Source: Armigeres subalbatus (Eukaryota; Arthropoda; Insecta; Diptera; Culicidae). Taken from it: DNA of 64,000 nucleotides. Shown piece after piece: positions 53,098 to 63,952 of the stretch. The notes beneath the pieces are model-generated. The model made no database searches and had not been told where the DNA came from. It was given only the letters and a program-made list of their open reading frames with translations. The stretch is taken from positions 374,572,995-374,636,994 of the forward strand of contig NC_085141.1 in NCBI RefSeq assembly GCF_024139115.2, in the 5' to 3' direction. Each line of letters opens with the position of its first letter. Positions within the stretch are counted from its first letter, which is position 1. The position numbers were made by a program, and so were the translations under genes.

Positions 53098-53350
53098 ATA
53101 GTTAATATTGATAATCGATGCACGATAACGTGTTCTGCAAATATTTGCCACAACATATCGATTAAGAATCGTAGTAGGCAAAGCGTATGCTGTTGATCTT
53201 AGTATACATATTTACCGAGGGTTATGCAGGTGAGATTTCAAAATCAAAACATTTCATCTTCATTAATTATGGTTTTCTTGTTAAACATTATAGCGAATGT
53301 GTTTTTTTGCTTTTATCCGATAATCGATATGGCTCAAGGTAAGTTATTTT

Positions 53351-53599
53351 ACTTGTCATAAGACGAGTTAATACAATCCCATTGAATTCCACCACTTAAT
53401 TGTATCTTGACAGATACGTATTTCGACCTCAACAGTAAGGCCGTCTTCAGTGTCTCGTACTTGACTCGACTAAGTCTAAGTCGAGTCAAGTACGAGACAC
53501 TGAAGACGGCCTTATTGTTGAGGTCGAAATACGTATCTGTCAAGATACAATTAAGTGGTGGAATTTAATGGGATTGTATTAACTCGTCTTATGACAAGT
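53351..53599. mobile_element. Near-perfect 249-bp palindrome nested in the 52105 element
   Basis: Two ~120-bp arms, ACTTGTCATAAGACGAGTTA outward and CGTCTTCAGTGTCTCGTACT near the centre, are almost exact inverses with about ten bases between. A partial relative sits at 23958. Near identity of the arms suggests recent mobility or gene conversion. Confidence 0.88.
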
Positions 53600-54700
53600 G
53601 AAGACATTCCACTAAAAAGCTCAAAATAATTTTCTTATCAAAAAGTTTTTTTAATCAGTTTATACATATCATACATTAATTACTATATCAGTATCCAGTA
53701 TCACCATACGAACAATTGTCGAGAAAACAGTTTCCTCAAACGGCCAGAGATTTCTTCCCAGAATCAGTGCAACAACTATTGAAATGTGCAAATAGAAGCG
53801 TTTTCATAATTGTTTGTAGATTAGTCATTTTTGATTATTTTGTCCTTCATATGTCACGTTGTCCAATAAAAGTTGTAGTCTGGGAAAAATAATAGAAGGC
53901 AACTGAAGTGTATTGTGTTTGCAAACTCGTTCTTGGTTAGCCATGAATTGTTTGCTTTGACCCACTAATGTTACTTTTGTACCAAACTTTAAAACTATTT
54001 AATATATTTGATACCAAAAAAACATGATATGTTTCAATATTCAGGTTAATATTTCTCTTTCAACTTGATGAAATATCAAAAACTCTTGCATAAACCATGA
54101 GCACTATCAACTGTGACAGACTACTAGGTTTTAATATGTTATTTTTTACATTTTTCGTAAATAGTCCAAAAAAATCGAAAAAAAGATGAAACTTTACAAT
54201 TTTTACTATATCTCTCCAAATAGAAGGAATACAGCTTAGGTGTCTTCGGCAACTACAATTATTTTTCCACGTTCTACAACTTTGCCGAAGACACCAAAGC
54301 TCTAAACCGTAAAACAAAAAAGTTCGTATTGCTGCGCCACCTATGCGGCGAAAATTTGAACTAATGCTCGACGCTGGGCTTCATATTTTTTCAAAACACG
54401 ACACTCTTCCGAAGACACCAACTCAAAATTACGCATCCCCTAAGCTCCAAGGTATTTTGTCGGGCTAGCTCCGCTCCGTGGCCCAATGTGCAATGGAATT
54501 CAAAATAATTTTAAAAATTACAAGCTGATTTATTTTTGAAAAAGGTTTATTGCACGAGATTAGAAATTCAATAAACATCAAAAATAGTACCTTTTCCGGG
54601 ATCAATTCGAGAAAAACATTTATTATCATGAACAATCAAATAAATATATGTACAATGTAGATAATCAAAAGTCTAACCCGGTGTTCAAATTATTTTCAAA

Positions 54701-54894
54701 TAGGGGAAATTACGGCTTTGGCAGATTTTGTTCTATTATTGTCAGGGGGGTTTTTGTTGACCAAATTTTATGAAATTTGGCCAAAATATTCTTTGATATG
54801 CAAAGAATGTTAAGGCCAAATGTGAGCATGATTAGTAATAGAAAACCTCCTGCGCATAATAGAACAAAACCTGGCAAAGCCGTAATTCTCCCTA
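54701..54894. mobile_element. 194-bp TA-flanked MITE
   Basis: Ends TAGGGGAAATTACGGCTTTG and, inverted, TAGGGAGAATTACGGCTTTG. They start and end on TA. The inside also has inverted TTTTGTTCTATTAT. Confidence 0.82.
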
Positions 54895-55489
54895 CATATC
54901 ATTTAATTAAATTTTTTTAACATTTCATTAAAATTATTTACAAAATTGCATCCCATATCTCGCTGTGGAAATTTTTCCGTGATTATAATTTTTATTTTTT
55001 TACTTTTCTCCTAGCGTTTGATCGACTGTGCTTCTCACGATTCTGATAATGGCAGCAAAATAAAATTTCCATGAAGAATTATTAAAAAAATATATATATG
55101 AAAAATTGCGAATTTGCCAATAAAGAAATCAGGGTATGAGCGGTAAATAAATCAAAAATTTCCACAAATAATGCAAAATTTCCACAAACAATCAAAAATT
55201 TTCCACAAAACAAAAATAAATTAGCACTTTTAAAAGCAAAAACTGCAATTATAAAAGAAGAATTTTTCATTAAAAAAAAATAAAATGTTCCACGGAAAAA
55301 ACACAAAATTTTCATAAATTATTGTTTCCTGTAAAACAATAATAGACAATAATTTTTAGTATAGACAATAATTTTTCGAACAATTTATACGTAGAGTTAC
55401 TTCTGTTTGTCTGTGATTCGGCGGAACTATGAATTTCTGATGTGTAACTCATTTTGATCTACAGTAACTTAATGAAAGATTCACCATAA
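54895..55489. other. AT-rich, simple-sequence-like
   Basis: Repeated words such as AAAATTTCCACAAA and ATAGACAATAATTTTT; no gene. Confidence 0.45.
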
Positions 55490-55738
55490 TCTATATACAT
55501 AAAAATGAATTTCTGTCCGTCTGAATCTTATAGACTCCGAAACTACTGAACCGATCGGCGTGAAAATTTGTTTGCAGAAGTTTTTGGGGCCGGGGAAGGT
55601 TCTTGAGATGGTTCGAGACCCCTCCCTCCTTTGGAATTGGGGGCTCCCATACAAATGAAGCATAAATTCCTTCATAACTCGAGAACTAGAAGAGAATAAA
55701 TCAATTTTAGGCGAAACAAAGTTCGTCGGGTCTGCTTG
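55490..55738 (+). mobile_element. Helitron-like short element, copy 3
   Basis: Begins A|TCTATATACATAAAAATG, contains CTACTGAACCGATCGGCGTG and TTTTTGGGGCCGGGGAAGG, and ends TTCGTCGGGTCTGCTTG|T. The 3' end reads CTTG, so the CTRR rule is broken here. Confidence 0.6.
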
Positions 55739-58240
55739 TGATAAATAAAAAAGACACAACACGTTCAATACTTAATGCGTTGGATCCATATATCCATAAT
55801 CCAGAATGAATGTTTATCGGCAGACCTGAGACAGTTGCCTTTGAGTTTTTAAATTAAATGGTACGAGATCGGATGTGTTTCAGGTAGGACGCAGAACATC
55901 TGAGAAATCCGAGTTTGTGGTTGTGCTTTGTGCGGTCAGTGATTAAATGAAATGGTGTGAGATCGGACGTGTTTCAGATACGACTTGTGTGGTCAATAAG
56001 TAAAGGCTTTTTTGTGCGTGTTTTCGAGAAGTATGCAGAACTCCGTGAATGTTAGTTATCGTTCACGTGTCCTCTCATATTCATTTGGCTGCTAGCGAAA
56101 ACATTCCCGCTAAAACGAGCTGATTTCTTTCTCCGGAGACGACCTTAGAAATGGATTGCAAAGGTCTGACCTTCTCACACAGCATCACTTGTGGAAACAT
56201 TTTTTCGGTGTCCTGCTCAAGGATCACTAGTTTCGTTCGATTACGCAACCTACGGACCATGGTTGTGGTACTTCCTTTCCGGGACTACCGAGTGGTAGCA
56301 GCGTTTCGGTTGAATTTGGGTAGCCTGGACCTTGGTCACATGGCCAAGCTGAAGATACCACTCCATGGAATATATACAATAAAGTCAAACCACAAGTTCA
56401 AATTCCAAATCTCCGGCTTGGCAGCTCAAAACTTCGTCCAAATATTAAAAGCATGTAGCGAGAGACGTGAAGGGAAGGAATAATGTATGTAGAATACCAA
56501 GATTAATGCTTCGACGGACGTATACCGTGCAACTCACCCAGAGAACTAATGCCGTTGACTACAAAAATACAATGTACGTTGCATATGCTATTTTGCTTAT
56601 GCTTATTTTTTAAACATTTTATCATATAATTAGTTTTCGTACCATATTGTGTTCCATCACCCAATCCATTTGACGGCAAAAAACATATGGAAGTGTGAGA
56701 AGTCGACACTGTTTTCACCTCTAGCTCTTGGTGAGTGTGAAGAGAAGATTCAACCATCTCGCAAACTTAGCTAGGTATAGAATGTGATGTGACTAAGTCC
56801 TGTCTCAATTTTTTTTCTAGACATGACTCAAAAGTCATCTATCTGAATATTCAACCTCAGTACGTGTGGCACAGTAAATCCCGTATGTCAAGACCCCGCT
56901 CTTTGTATTTGAACCCACAAACATGAAACGACTCTGAAGACATAGTTCGCTTTCAATATGTAAACAATTGCTTGCGTCGGATGTATGACGTTGGCACGGA
57001 TCTGACAAAAGCATTAACCTTTTATCCTACGATGAAGGGTAGAAACGTTATTTGCTCGAAAATGGATGACACATCCAAGCTGACCAACATGAACCGATGG
57101 TGCCGGGAGGCAGGCTCTCGGACTACATCGAAACGATTTGTAGTAAACATGAACTGTCGAAGGGGGTGGTCCACGCGGAGAGGGACAATCTCAGTGAGAA
57201 ATGTCTTGGATTAATCTAAGACTTTTGGATGTAGCTGTGGAATCTCACATCAGTCTCGCGGTGTTTTGCCAACCGTCATCCACCCACGGCAGATTGCCTG
57301 CGGTTTATATATTTACCTACAAATTCTAAACATAGACGTTCAACTGTTGGATGGAGGTGCAAAAAGATTCACCTGCGAAAATCTACAAAATAGAAGGTGA
57401 ACCGAACCACTCATCAAATAATTCTCTGCTAGATGGAAATGGAAATTTCACTTTTCCTCTTGATCTGGATATCTTTATGGGAAGCGATTTCGCAACTCAC
57501 TCTAAATTTAGCTGGAGCGCAGGTAATTCGGACAGAAGCTAGGCAAATCACTCCGGTTGGTGTTATTTTTAAACTATCCGAGTGATGCAATCCGAATGTT
57601 TCGATTTCCCACCCTCGCAATCCACTGAATTAATAGTTAGTGGAAATGACCATCTATCTGTGAGGTCGTATATTACCACCCCGTGTCCCCATGCTGACTC
57701 ATCCATCGACACGGCCATCAGTCGTCGTCAGCCGCCGAGTATCCACGTCGTACAATTCAAACAAGAAAATTTCGTAACGACCCTACACTTCGCTTCTTCA
57801 CTCCCGCGTGAGCGGCGGCGCATGAGTTATGGAATGTAGTGGAGCTTAGTGCTTCGCGTTAAGGATTTTGGAATGCAGAATGTGTTTTGCCAAGACGGTC
57901 GTGATGGTTGAAAAATAGCAACGGTTCGCTCGAGATACCCACCTTGGGATGCATGCACCGACCACTCGCCGAAACAGGCGACGGATCATGTTGAGAGAAT
58001 CCGGATCGAAAGCTAAAAATAGCATCACCGGTGCACACGGGGAATCTACAGAATTTTTTCACCGTTTGATGTGGAAAGGTGTTTGGCTAAGGCTTGCTGG
58101 TGAAAATGATGTAAAAGTTAATGTTTTCTTTGCGGAAAGTGCGGTTATATTATAAACATAATTCTCGAAAATTTGGCAATAATGCTGCACTAAACCAGCG
58201 CTTGTTAGATTGTTTTACAATTCGGTATAATCTACGAATA
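55739..58240. other. No gene recognised; possible regulatory word near 58013
   Basis: There is a ~90-bp local duplication at 55857-55990 (TACGAGATCGGATGTGTTTC against GTGAGATCGGACGTGTTTC). Frames such as 56151-56483 and 56972-57214 lack recognisable domains. The part 57640-58070 is GC-richer and contains CTAAAAATAG at 58013-58022. Confidence 0.35.
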
Positions 58241-58463
58241 TACACCCAAAAAACAAATCTGACAATTATTGTATACAATCTTGGCATGTACAATTCCGTA
58301 AGATTTTTATACAGATATTGTATTAAAATAATATAAATCTGTAAGATTTTAATACAACAACTGTATTAAAATCCTCCGAAATTGCCAATATGCCAAATTT
58401 TTATACAGTTTCTGTAAGGTTCTTATGCAGAACTGTAATGGCTGTAAGTATAAGAAACGGGTG
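58241..58463. mobile_element. Diverged relative of the TACACCCAA MITE
   Basis: It starts TACACCCAAAAAACAAATC and repeats TGTAAGATTTT/ATACAG words in both orientations, as in the 44308 element, but the right end (AAGAAACGGGTG) is poorly preserved. Confidence 0.45.
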
Positions 58464-58739
58464 AATGCTTAATTGCCAATTACTTAATTACTTTTTTCAG
58501 ATGGTAGACATCCATTCATTAGGTATGACGTACTTGTAGCGCTTAACAGGCCAGCCTGCCCAGGCCTGGTTTTCAAATTACGGATCAATCTTCAGAATTA
58601 CCACCTGCTAGCGGGCCAGAAAATATTCGGCGTACATTTTTCTGTTTGTTTCAAAATAACTGATGTTTTGTTCAAATTTTTCTAGAAAGGCTAAATATTC
58701 TTCAGAGAAAAACTAAACAAAAATTAATTGCGGTCAATT

Positions 58740-58894
58740 CTCGCTTAACTTTTCAAAAGAACCTAAGTAACATTTTTTTCATTAATTAATCTGAGTACTG
58801 CAATCAAAAGCTTTCATGTTGTTCTGTTGATTGCGCTATTCAAATTAATTCATGAAAAAAATGTTACTTAGGTCCTTTTGAAAAGTTAAGCGAG
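58740..58894. mobile_element. 155-bp foldback MITE (CTCGCTTAAC ends), copy 2
   Basis: Same length and termini as the 36723 copy, with the interior inverted relative to it. AATT is duplicated at 58736-58739 and 58895-58898. Confidence 0.9.
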
Positions 58895-58898
58895 AATT

Positions 58899-59635
58899 GT
58901 TTTAGCTTATTTTTGTTTCTTTGGTCTTTTGGTTGACAATTTAAAGAGAAACATATAATTGTTGGCTACTCTGTAATCCTCGACGTAGGGTTACAGGTCC
59001 TGGAATTCATCTCTTAGATCCTATATTCGTCCTATGAAAAACAATGCAATGAAAAAGAAATTTGTTTTTTCATTTTTTGGCAATTCAAATATGACGTATG
59101 TATACTGAGATTACAACACCCCTTCTTCCCCCTCTGCCATGCTTTTTTGTATACCTAGTATATGTACTGTCACAAAATCTTAGACCTCCCCGCCCCTGTG
59201 ACGATCAGTGGTGCGAATTCTCAGTATCAGTGACTGAGATTTGTAGGATATTGATACCGCTGCCTGTTCACACTCACTTCCTAGCAGTGAAAGCTAATAA
59301 CAAAAGATCTCTTTTCTTATCGCACACGCGTCGCACACGCAGCCCGCAGTAGGAGCAGCAGGGACTTTCTCCAAGGGCTTAACGACCCCTCCCCACGGCC
59401 TCTGCGATTTATGGGGCCTGCATAGGACGTGGAGGGGCTTGGAAGTGGGCTCTGTTAAACCTCTACAAAAAGCTGCATGTGTCCGCAAGCATGCCCTAAC
59501 AAAGCGATCGTGTCCCGCTCAAAGCGCACAAGAGCTCAAGGCACTTCAGGATCAATGTCAGTGAGATCCTGATTATGGCATGCTGGATATCGTAATATTG
59601 TGAAAGCGAGGGCTGGCAGTCTGACATTCTACTCT
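58899..59635. other. No gene recognised
   Basis: Sequence left of the BEL/Pao element. Short frames at 59098-59352 and 59294-59488 lack domains. Confidence 0.35.
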
Positions 59636-60173
59636 TGTTCACACCGCTGAACAGTGCTAGGTCCGCAGTCGGTAAAATAGCCGAACCCTCTGCCAATATA
59701 ATTTGCGCGATACGCAAACAGCGCTTCGCGCGATAGGCGAATATGAGAAAAAAAACAAACCAGAAAGTTGAATTGAATGAATGCAGTGTAAATAGCTTAT
59801 TATAAATTCTTGCTAAAACCAGTGTTTTAAGGAGAGATAGCCGGAGAAATCGTTGAGAAACGTAGAAATTCCGAAGATTTGCCTGTAAGTAAAGAAAAAT
59901 ATGTAATTAGTTACTGAAATACAAACAAAATTATATAGCTTACAGAACACTTCCCAGTAGCATTATACTGCCCGAACCGTTAGTTTACGCTAGTTTGTAC
60001 AGTGATCAGCTTGTAAGTAAACCTGAAAAAGAAAAGAAAATTGTAATTATTTAAGTTTTAAATTGCTAGGAAAGTGCAGTAGAAGAAAAGGAAGAAGTCG
60101 AAACGGATTTGCAATTGTAAGGAAGAAGGGCACTATAAGAGTGGGTATTATATAGCAAATAATGTATGCGCAT

Positions 60174-60834
60174 TAGGGCAGTTCAAATTTCGAAAATGTT
60201 CGAAAATTCCAACTCCCATATGTCTATTAGCATCATTTTGATAATATAGGAGTCCTGACAAAATTTCAGGCAATTCGGTGGCCATTTAGGGGTGGCGCGA
60301 AGTCAATTTATGTTTATATGGAAATTTGTATGGGAAAAACGTAAAATTTATTCAAGTATCCCTACAGCTGTCAAATCGTGATGAATGCAAATAAACATCC
60401 CCAACCTCCCTTTTTGGAATCTATATAAATGAGACCTCCGGATAACACATTAGTTATAAGTGTATTGAACGGTTCTATTGACAGTGTAAATATGGGATAA
60501 ATGGCTAAAATGGTGTAATTAGCCTCAACGTAGCAGTGAAAATAAAAATCAAAATTAATGAGTTACCCACTGGTTGAGCTCAAATAGACTCTAAAAATGG
60601 AGGTTGGGGATGTTTATTTGAATTCATCACGATTTAAGAGTTGTAGGGAGATTTGAATAAATTTCGAGTTTTTCCCATACAAATTTCCATATAAACATAA
60701 ATTGACTTCGCGCCACCCCTAAATGGCCACCGAATTGCCTGAAATTTTGCCAGGACTCCTATATTATCAAAATGATGCTAATAGACATATGGGAGTTGGA
60801 ATTTTCGAACATTTTTGAAATTTGAACTGCCCTA
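60174..60834. mobile_element. 661-bp hAT-like foldback in the BEL/Pao leader
   Basis: Ends TAGGGCAGTTCAAATTTC and inverse lead into arms of about 160 bp or more that are nearly identical (ATATGTCTATTAGCATCATT, GGGGTGGCGCGAAGTC). ATGCGCAT is duplicated at 60166-60173 and 60835-60842. The duplication is itself palindromic, which can blur the boundary. Confidence 0.85.
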
Positions 60835-60978
60835 ATGCGCATGAAATAATAAAAAAAAACTCATTTCAGTTTTTGAGCTGCTGCAAAGACCAGCTGCTAC
60901 AAGAAGTTAGTGGAACTTATTTAGTTCATCCGAACAAACTCAAAAATCTTATATTGAGTTACGGATACCCTCACCACA

Positions 60979-61968
60979 ATGAGCGAATCCAAGATGGACT
61001 TCACCACGACACCCTGCGAAGCTTGTGGAGAACTTTCAACGCAGGACGAGGAGATGATCGGGTGTGACAGCTGCGAGCATTGGTTCCACTCGCGCTGCGT
61101 GGAAGTTACGGCGGCGGCAAAGAAGGACAAGAAATGGTTCTGTCCGGAAGGTGTCTGCCAAGCGGTTTCCCAAGCATATCAGAAGCAGAAGAAAAGTTCC
61201 CGTTCAAGAAAGGCCCCAGAAGATTCGGATCGGGCAAGTGTGAAATCCAACGAGCCTCTATTACCGGCCTTGCCTTCGTCTGTGGAAGAAAGGATCAGAG
61301 CCATGGATGCGGAGAAGAAGCGCCTGGAAGAGGAAATGGACGCAGAGCGTCTGATACGCGAGAAGGAGTTGGAGATCAAGAATGCTTTGAAGGAACGAAG
61401 AATGGTCATGGAGCGCGAGCTGCGAGAAAAGGAGCTACAACAGGATCGAGAGCTTCGCGAGAAGGAGATTGAAGAGAAGAACCTTCACTTCCAAAGGGAG
61501 CTGCAGGAGAAGAAGGAACATCTAAGCCGCATTCTAATGATGGTGCAAGCCCATCAGGAACAGATGTCTTCTGTGGAACGGAAGTTGAAGGAAGCGGAAA
61601 CAGACAATGGCCGAAAGAAGACGGAAGTGGATCCGCGAGAAGGTTTTTCTGGAGGAGTTGGCCTAAAGGTAACGCCATTACGTCATCCGGCCATTGGTAA
61701 GCTAACGGAAGCTAACCTGAAGCTGTATGCACAGAAATCCGAAGACGTCGAAGATAATAATTCAGAAAGTAGTGAAAGCGATGCGGAAAATGAAAGGGAA
61801 AGCAACGTGACAACCCCAAACGGGCTGGAGCAGCCGCGACAAGGACCGAGCAAGGCTCAATTGGCCGCTCTTCTTCGGAGCTTATCAGGCGTCCAACGAA
61901 GCTTGCGGATATTCAGACGTGGAGAACTTGGTGAGACTTCAAGACTGCTTGAAGGGACCGGCGCTTGA
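60979..61968 (+). CDS. BEL/Pao gag N-terminus: PHD finger and coiled coil
   Basis: The frame starts at ATG 60979 (CACAATG). Residues about 13-60 form a PHD-type zinc finger: CEACGEL, GCDSCEHWFH, C, then WFCPEGVC. Residues about 105-215 are a long charged coiled coil rich in EKELE/REKE. An acidic, low-complexity stretch follows. The BEL/Pao gag frame is lost near 61880: bases from there to 61968 encode gag in another phase, so the last ~30 residues of this frame are out-of-frame. PHD fingers at gag N-termini occur in some insect BEL/Pao elements. Confidence 0.82.
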   Translation: MSESKMDFTTTPCEACGELSTQDEEMIGCDSCEHWFHSRCVEVTAAAKKDKKWFCPEGVCQAVSQAYQKQKKSSRSRKAPEDSDRASVKSNEPLLPALPSSVEERIRAMDAEKKRLEEEMDAERLIREKELEIKNALKERRMVMERELREKELQQDRELREKEIEEKNLHFQRELQEKKEHLSRILMMVQAHQEQMSSVERKLKEAETDNGRKKTEVDPREGFSGGVGLKVTPLRHPAIGKLTEANLKLYAQKSEDVEDNNSESSESDAENERESNVTTPNGLEQPRQGPSKAQLAALLRSLSGVQRSLRIFRRGELGETSRLLEGTGA

Positions 61969-63952
61969 ATCGGTTCGTGGCCAACTTATCTTCCCAAAAT
62001 CTGTTCCACGCATAATCGCAAAGCTACGTCAGTTTTACGGACGTCCGGAGCAGGTACTTCAGAACCATCTGGAAAAGGTTCGCAAACTGGAACCACCCAG
62101 GGCCGACAAACTGGCGAGTTTCATACCGTTCGGAAACGCCGTGGAACAGTTGTGCGAGCACTTGGAAGCAGCAGATCTCACTCTCCACTTGGTTAACCCG
62201 ATCCTTATCCAAGATCTAGTTAACAAACTTCCGGACGGAGAAAAACGGCAATGGGTCCACTACAAGCGGAAGAAGAATGCAGCGACACTTCGAACGTTTA
62301 CCGATTTTCTGTCGGGCATTGTGACTGATGCCTGCGAAGCGAACGTCAACATCGAGTATAAGTCGGACACGAAAGTGGTAGTAGGAGTAGGCGGAAGAAA
62401 TAGACCGAAGGAAAAAGCGGCGGTGTACAGTCATAGTGAGGTGATGTCTTCCGGTGTAAACGAGACCTACAGGAAGCAGCAGAAGCCATGCAAGGTATGT
62501 CAGCGCTCGGACCATCGACTGCGGTTCTGTCAGGACTTCAAGGACTTATCCCATGCAGATCGGATGAAGGTCGTTGCCAGGTGGAAACTATGTCAGGTTT
62601 GTCCTAATGATCATGGGGGTCAGTGTCGCTTTAAGATTCGATGCAATATAGGTGACTGTAGGGAACCTCATAATCCTTTAATTCACCCAGTTGAGGGCGT
62701 AGTGGGCATGAGCGCGCACATTAGGTCGGGTCAGTCAGTTAGCTTCCGAATGGTTCCAGTAAAGGTGCATTCTGGGGGAAGGTCGATAACAGTCCTCGCA
62801 TTCCTAGATGAAGGTGCCTCAGTAACCTTGATCGACAGCAAGCTTGCTGATCGTTTGGGGCTTGTAGGTGTACAAGAGAAGCTCACTATCAAGTGGACAG
62901 CTAATGTCTCAAAGGTAGAGAAGAGTTCTCGGCGTATGAATGTTTGGATTTCGGCAGTGAGTCCGCCGGGTAATGCGAAGATGTTGCTCCAAACGGTTCA
63001 CACAGTCGAGAAGCTGATGCTGCCTCATCAAGCGTTGAATGCTGAAGAGCTGGCGATGGAGTATGAACACATACGGGACTTGGAAGTCACATCGTACGAC
63101 GGTCGTCCAGGAATCCTAATAGGAGCAAACAACATCCACTCCTTTGCTCCGATGGAGGCAAAGATTGGCACAACAATCGAGCCGATTGCTGTCCGCTGCA
63201 AGCTTGGTTGGACCGTGTATGGGCCAAGACAAACCGATTCGGCGCTGAGAGGGAGCTATTTGGGATATCACCAGAACGTGTCAAACGAGGAAATCCACGA
63301 GCTACTGAAGAACCACTATGCATTAGAGGAATCGGTAGTAAATGTGCAGCAGGAGTCGCTTGAGGACAAGCGGGCTCGGTCGATACTGGAGCGGACTACA
63401 AGACGACTTAGTGGTCGATTTGAGACGGGACTTCTCTGGAAGACGGATGAGATTCACTTCCCGGATAGTTATCCAATGGCCCTGAAGCGAGCGACACATT
63501 TGGAGAGAAGGTTGGAAAGGAAGCCGGAATTATACCAGAAGGTTCGGAATCAGATCCAGGACTATTTGGATAAAGGCTATGCACATCTGGCGACGGAGGA
63601 GGAGATAGCCAATACACAGAGCGACAAGATTTGGTATCTTCCTCTGAACGTCGTTCTCAACCCGAAGAAACCCGGGAAGGTGCGACTAGTCTGGGACGCG
63701 GCAGCAACTGTTCAAGGAGTATCCCTAAATTCAATGTTGCTAAAGGGACCTGATCTACTTGTGCCACTAGTGTCGGTGATTATCGGTTTCCGGGAACGAA
63801 GGATTGCTTTCGGCGGAGACATCCGAGAGATGTATCACCAGTTGAAGATAGTTACGGATGACAAGCAAGCACAGCGCTTCCTCTTCAGAAACAGCAGCAG
63901 TGAGTCAGCGACAATTTACGTGATGGACATCGCGACGTTTGGTTCTACGTGA
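61880..63952 (+). pseudogene. BEL/Pao gag C-terminus, protease and start of reverse transcriptase
   Basis: The frame is open from about 61880 with no proper ATG. In order it shows gag core (VENLVRLQDCLKGPALES, LRQFYGRPEQVLQNHLEKV), a cysteine/histidine region (CKVCQRSDHRLRFCQDF, then CQVCPNDHGGQCRF and HNPLIHP), an aspartic protease region with the BEL-type DEGAS motif, and the N-terminal part of reverse transcriptase (KPGKVRLVWDAAATVQGVSL, FGGDIREMYHQLKI). A TGA at 63950-63952 stops it right after ATFGST. The same frame then continues (SPESAQYVKNRSVEEY) to the window edge. Confidence 0.88.

Larger units (their letters stand above)
52105..54491. mobile_element. 2.4-kb element with ~300-bp terminal inverted repeats
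   Basis: Ends GCACACTGGGCCACGG and, inverted, GCACATTGGGCCACGG open arms of about 300 bp (to about 52415, and from about 54180). The arms share GGAGCTAGCCCGACAAAATA and TTAGGGGATGCGTAATTTTG. AAT flanks both ends (52102-52104 and 54492-54494), a possible 3-bp duplication. No transposase is visible inside, and two other elements are nested in it. Confidence 0.85.
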
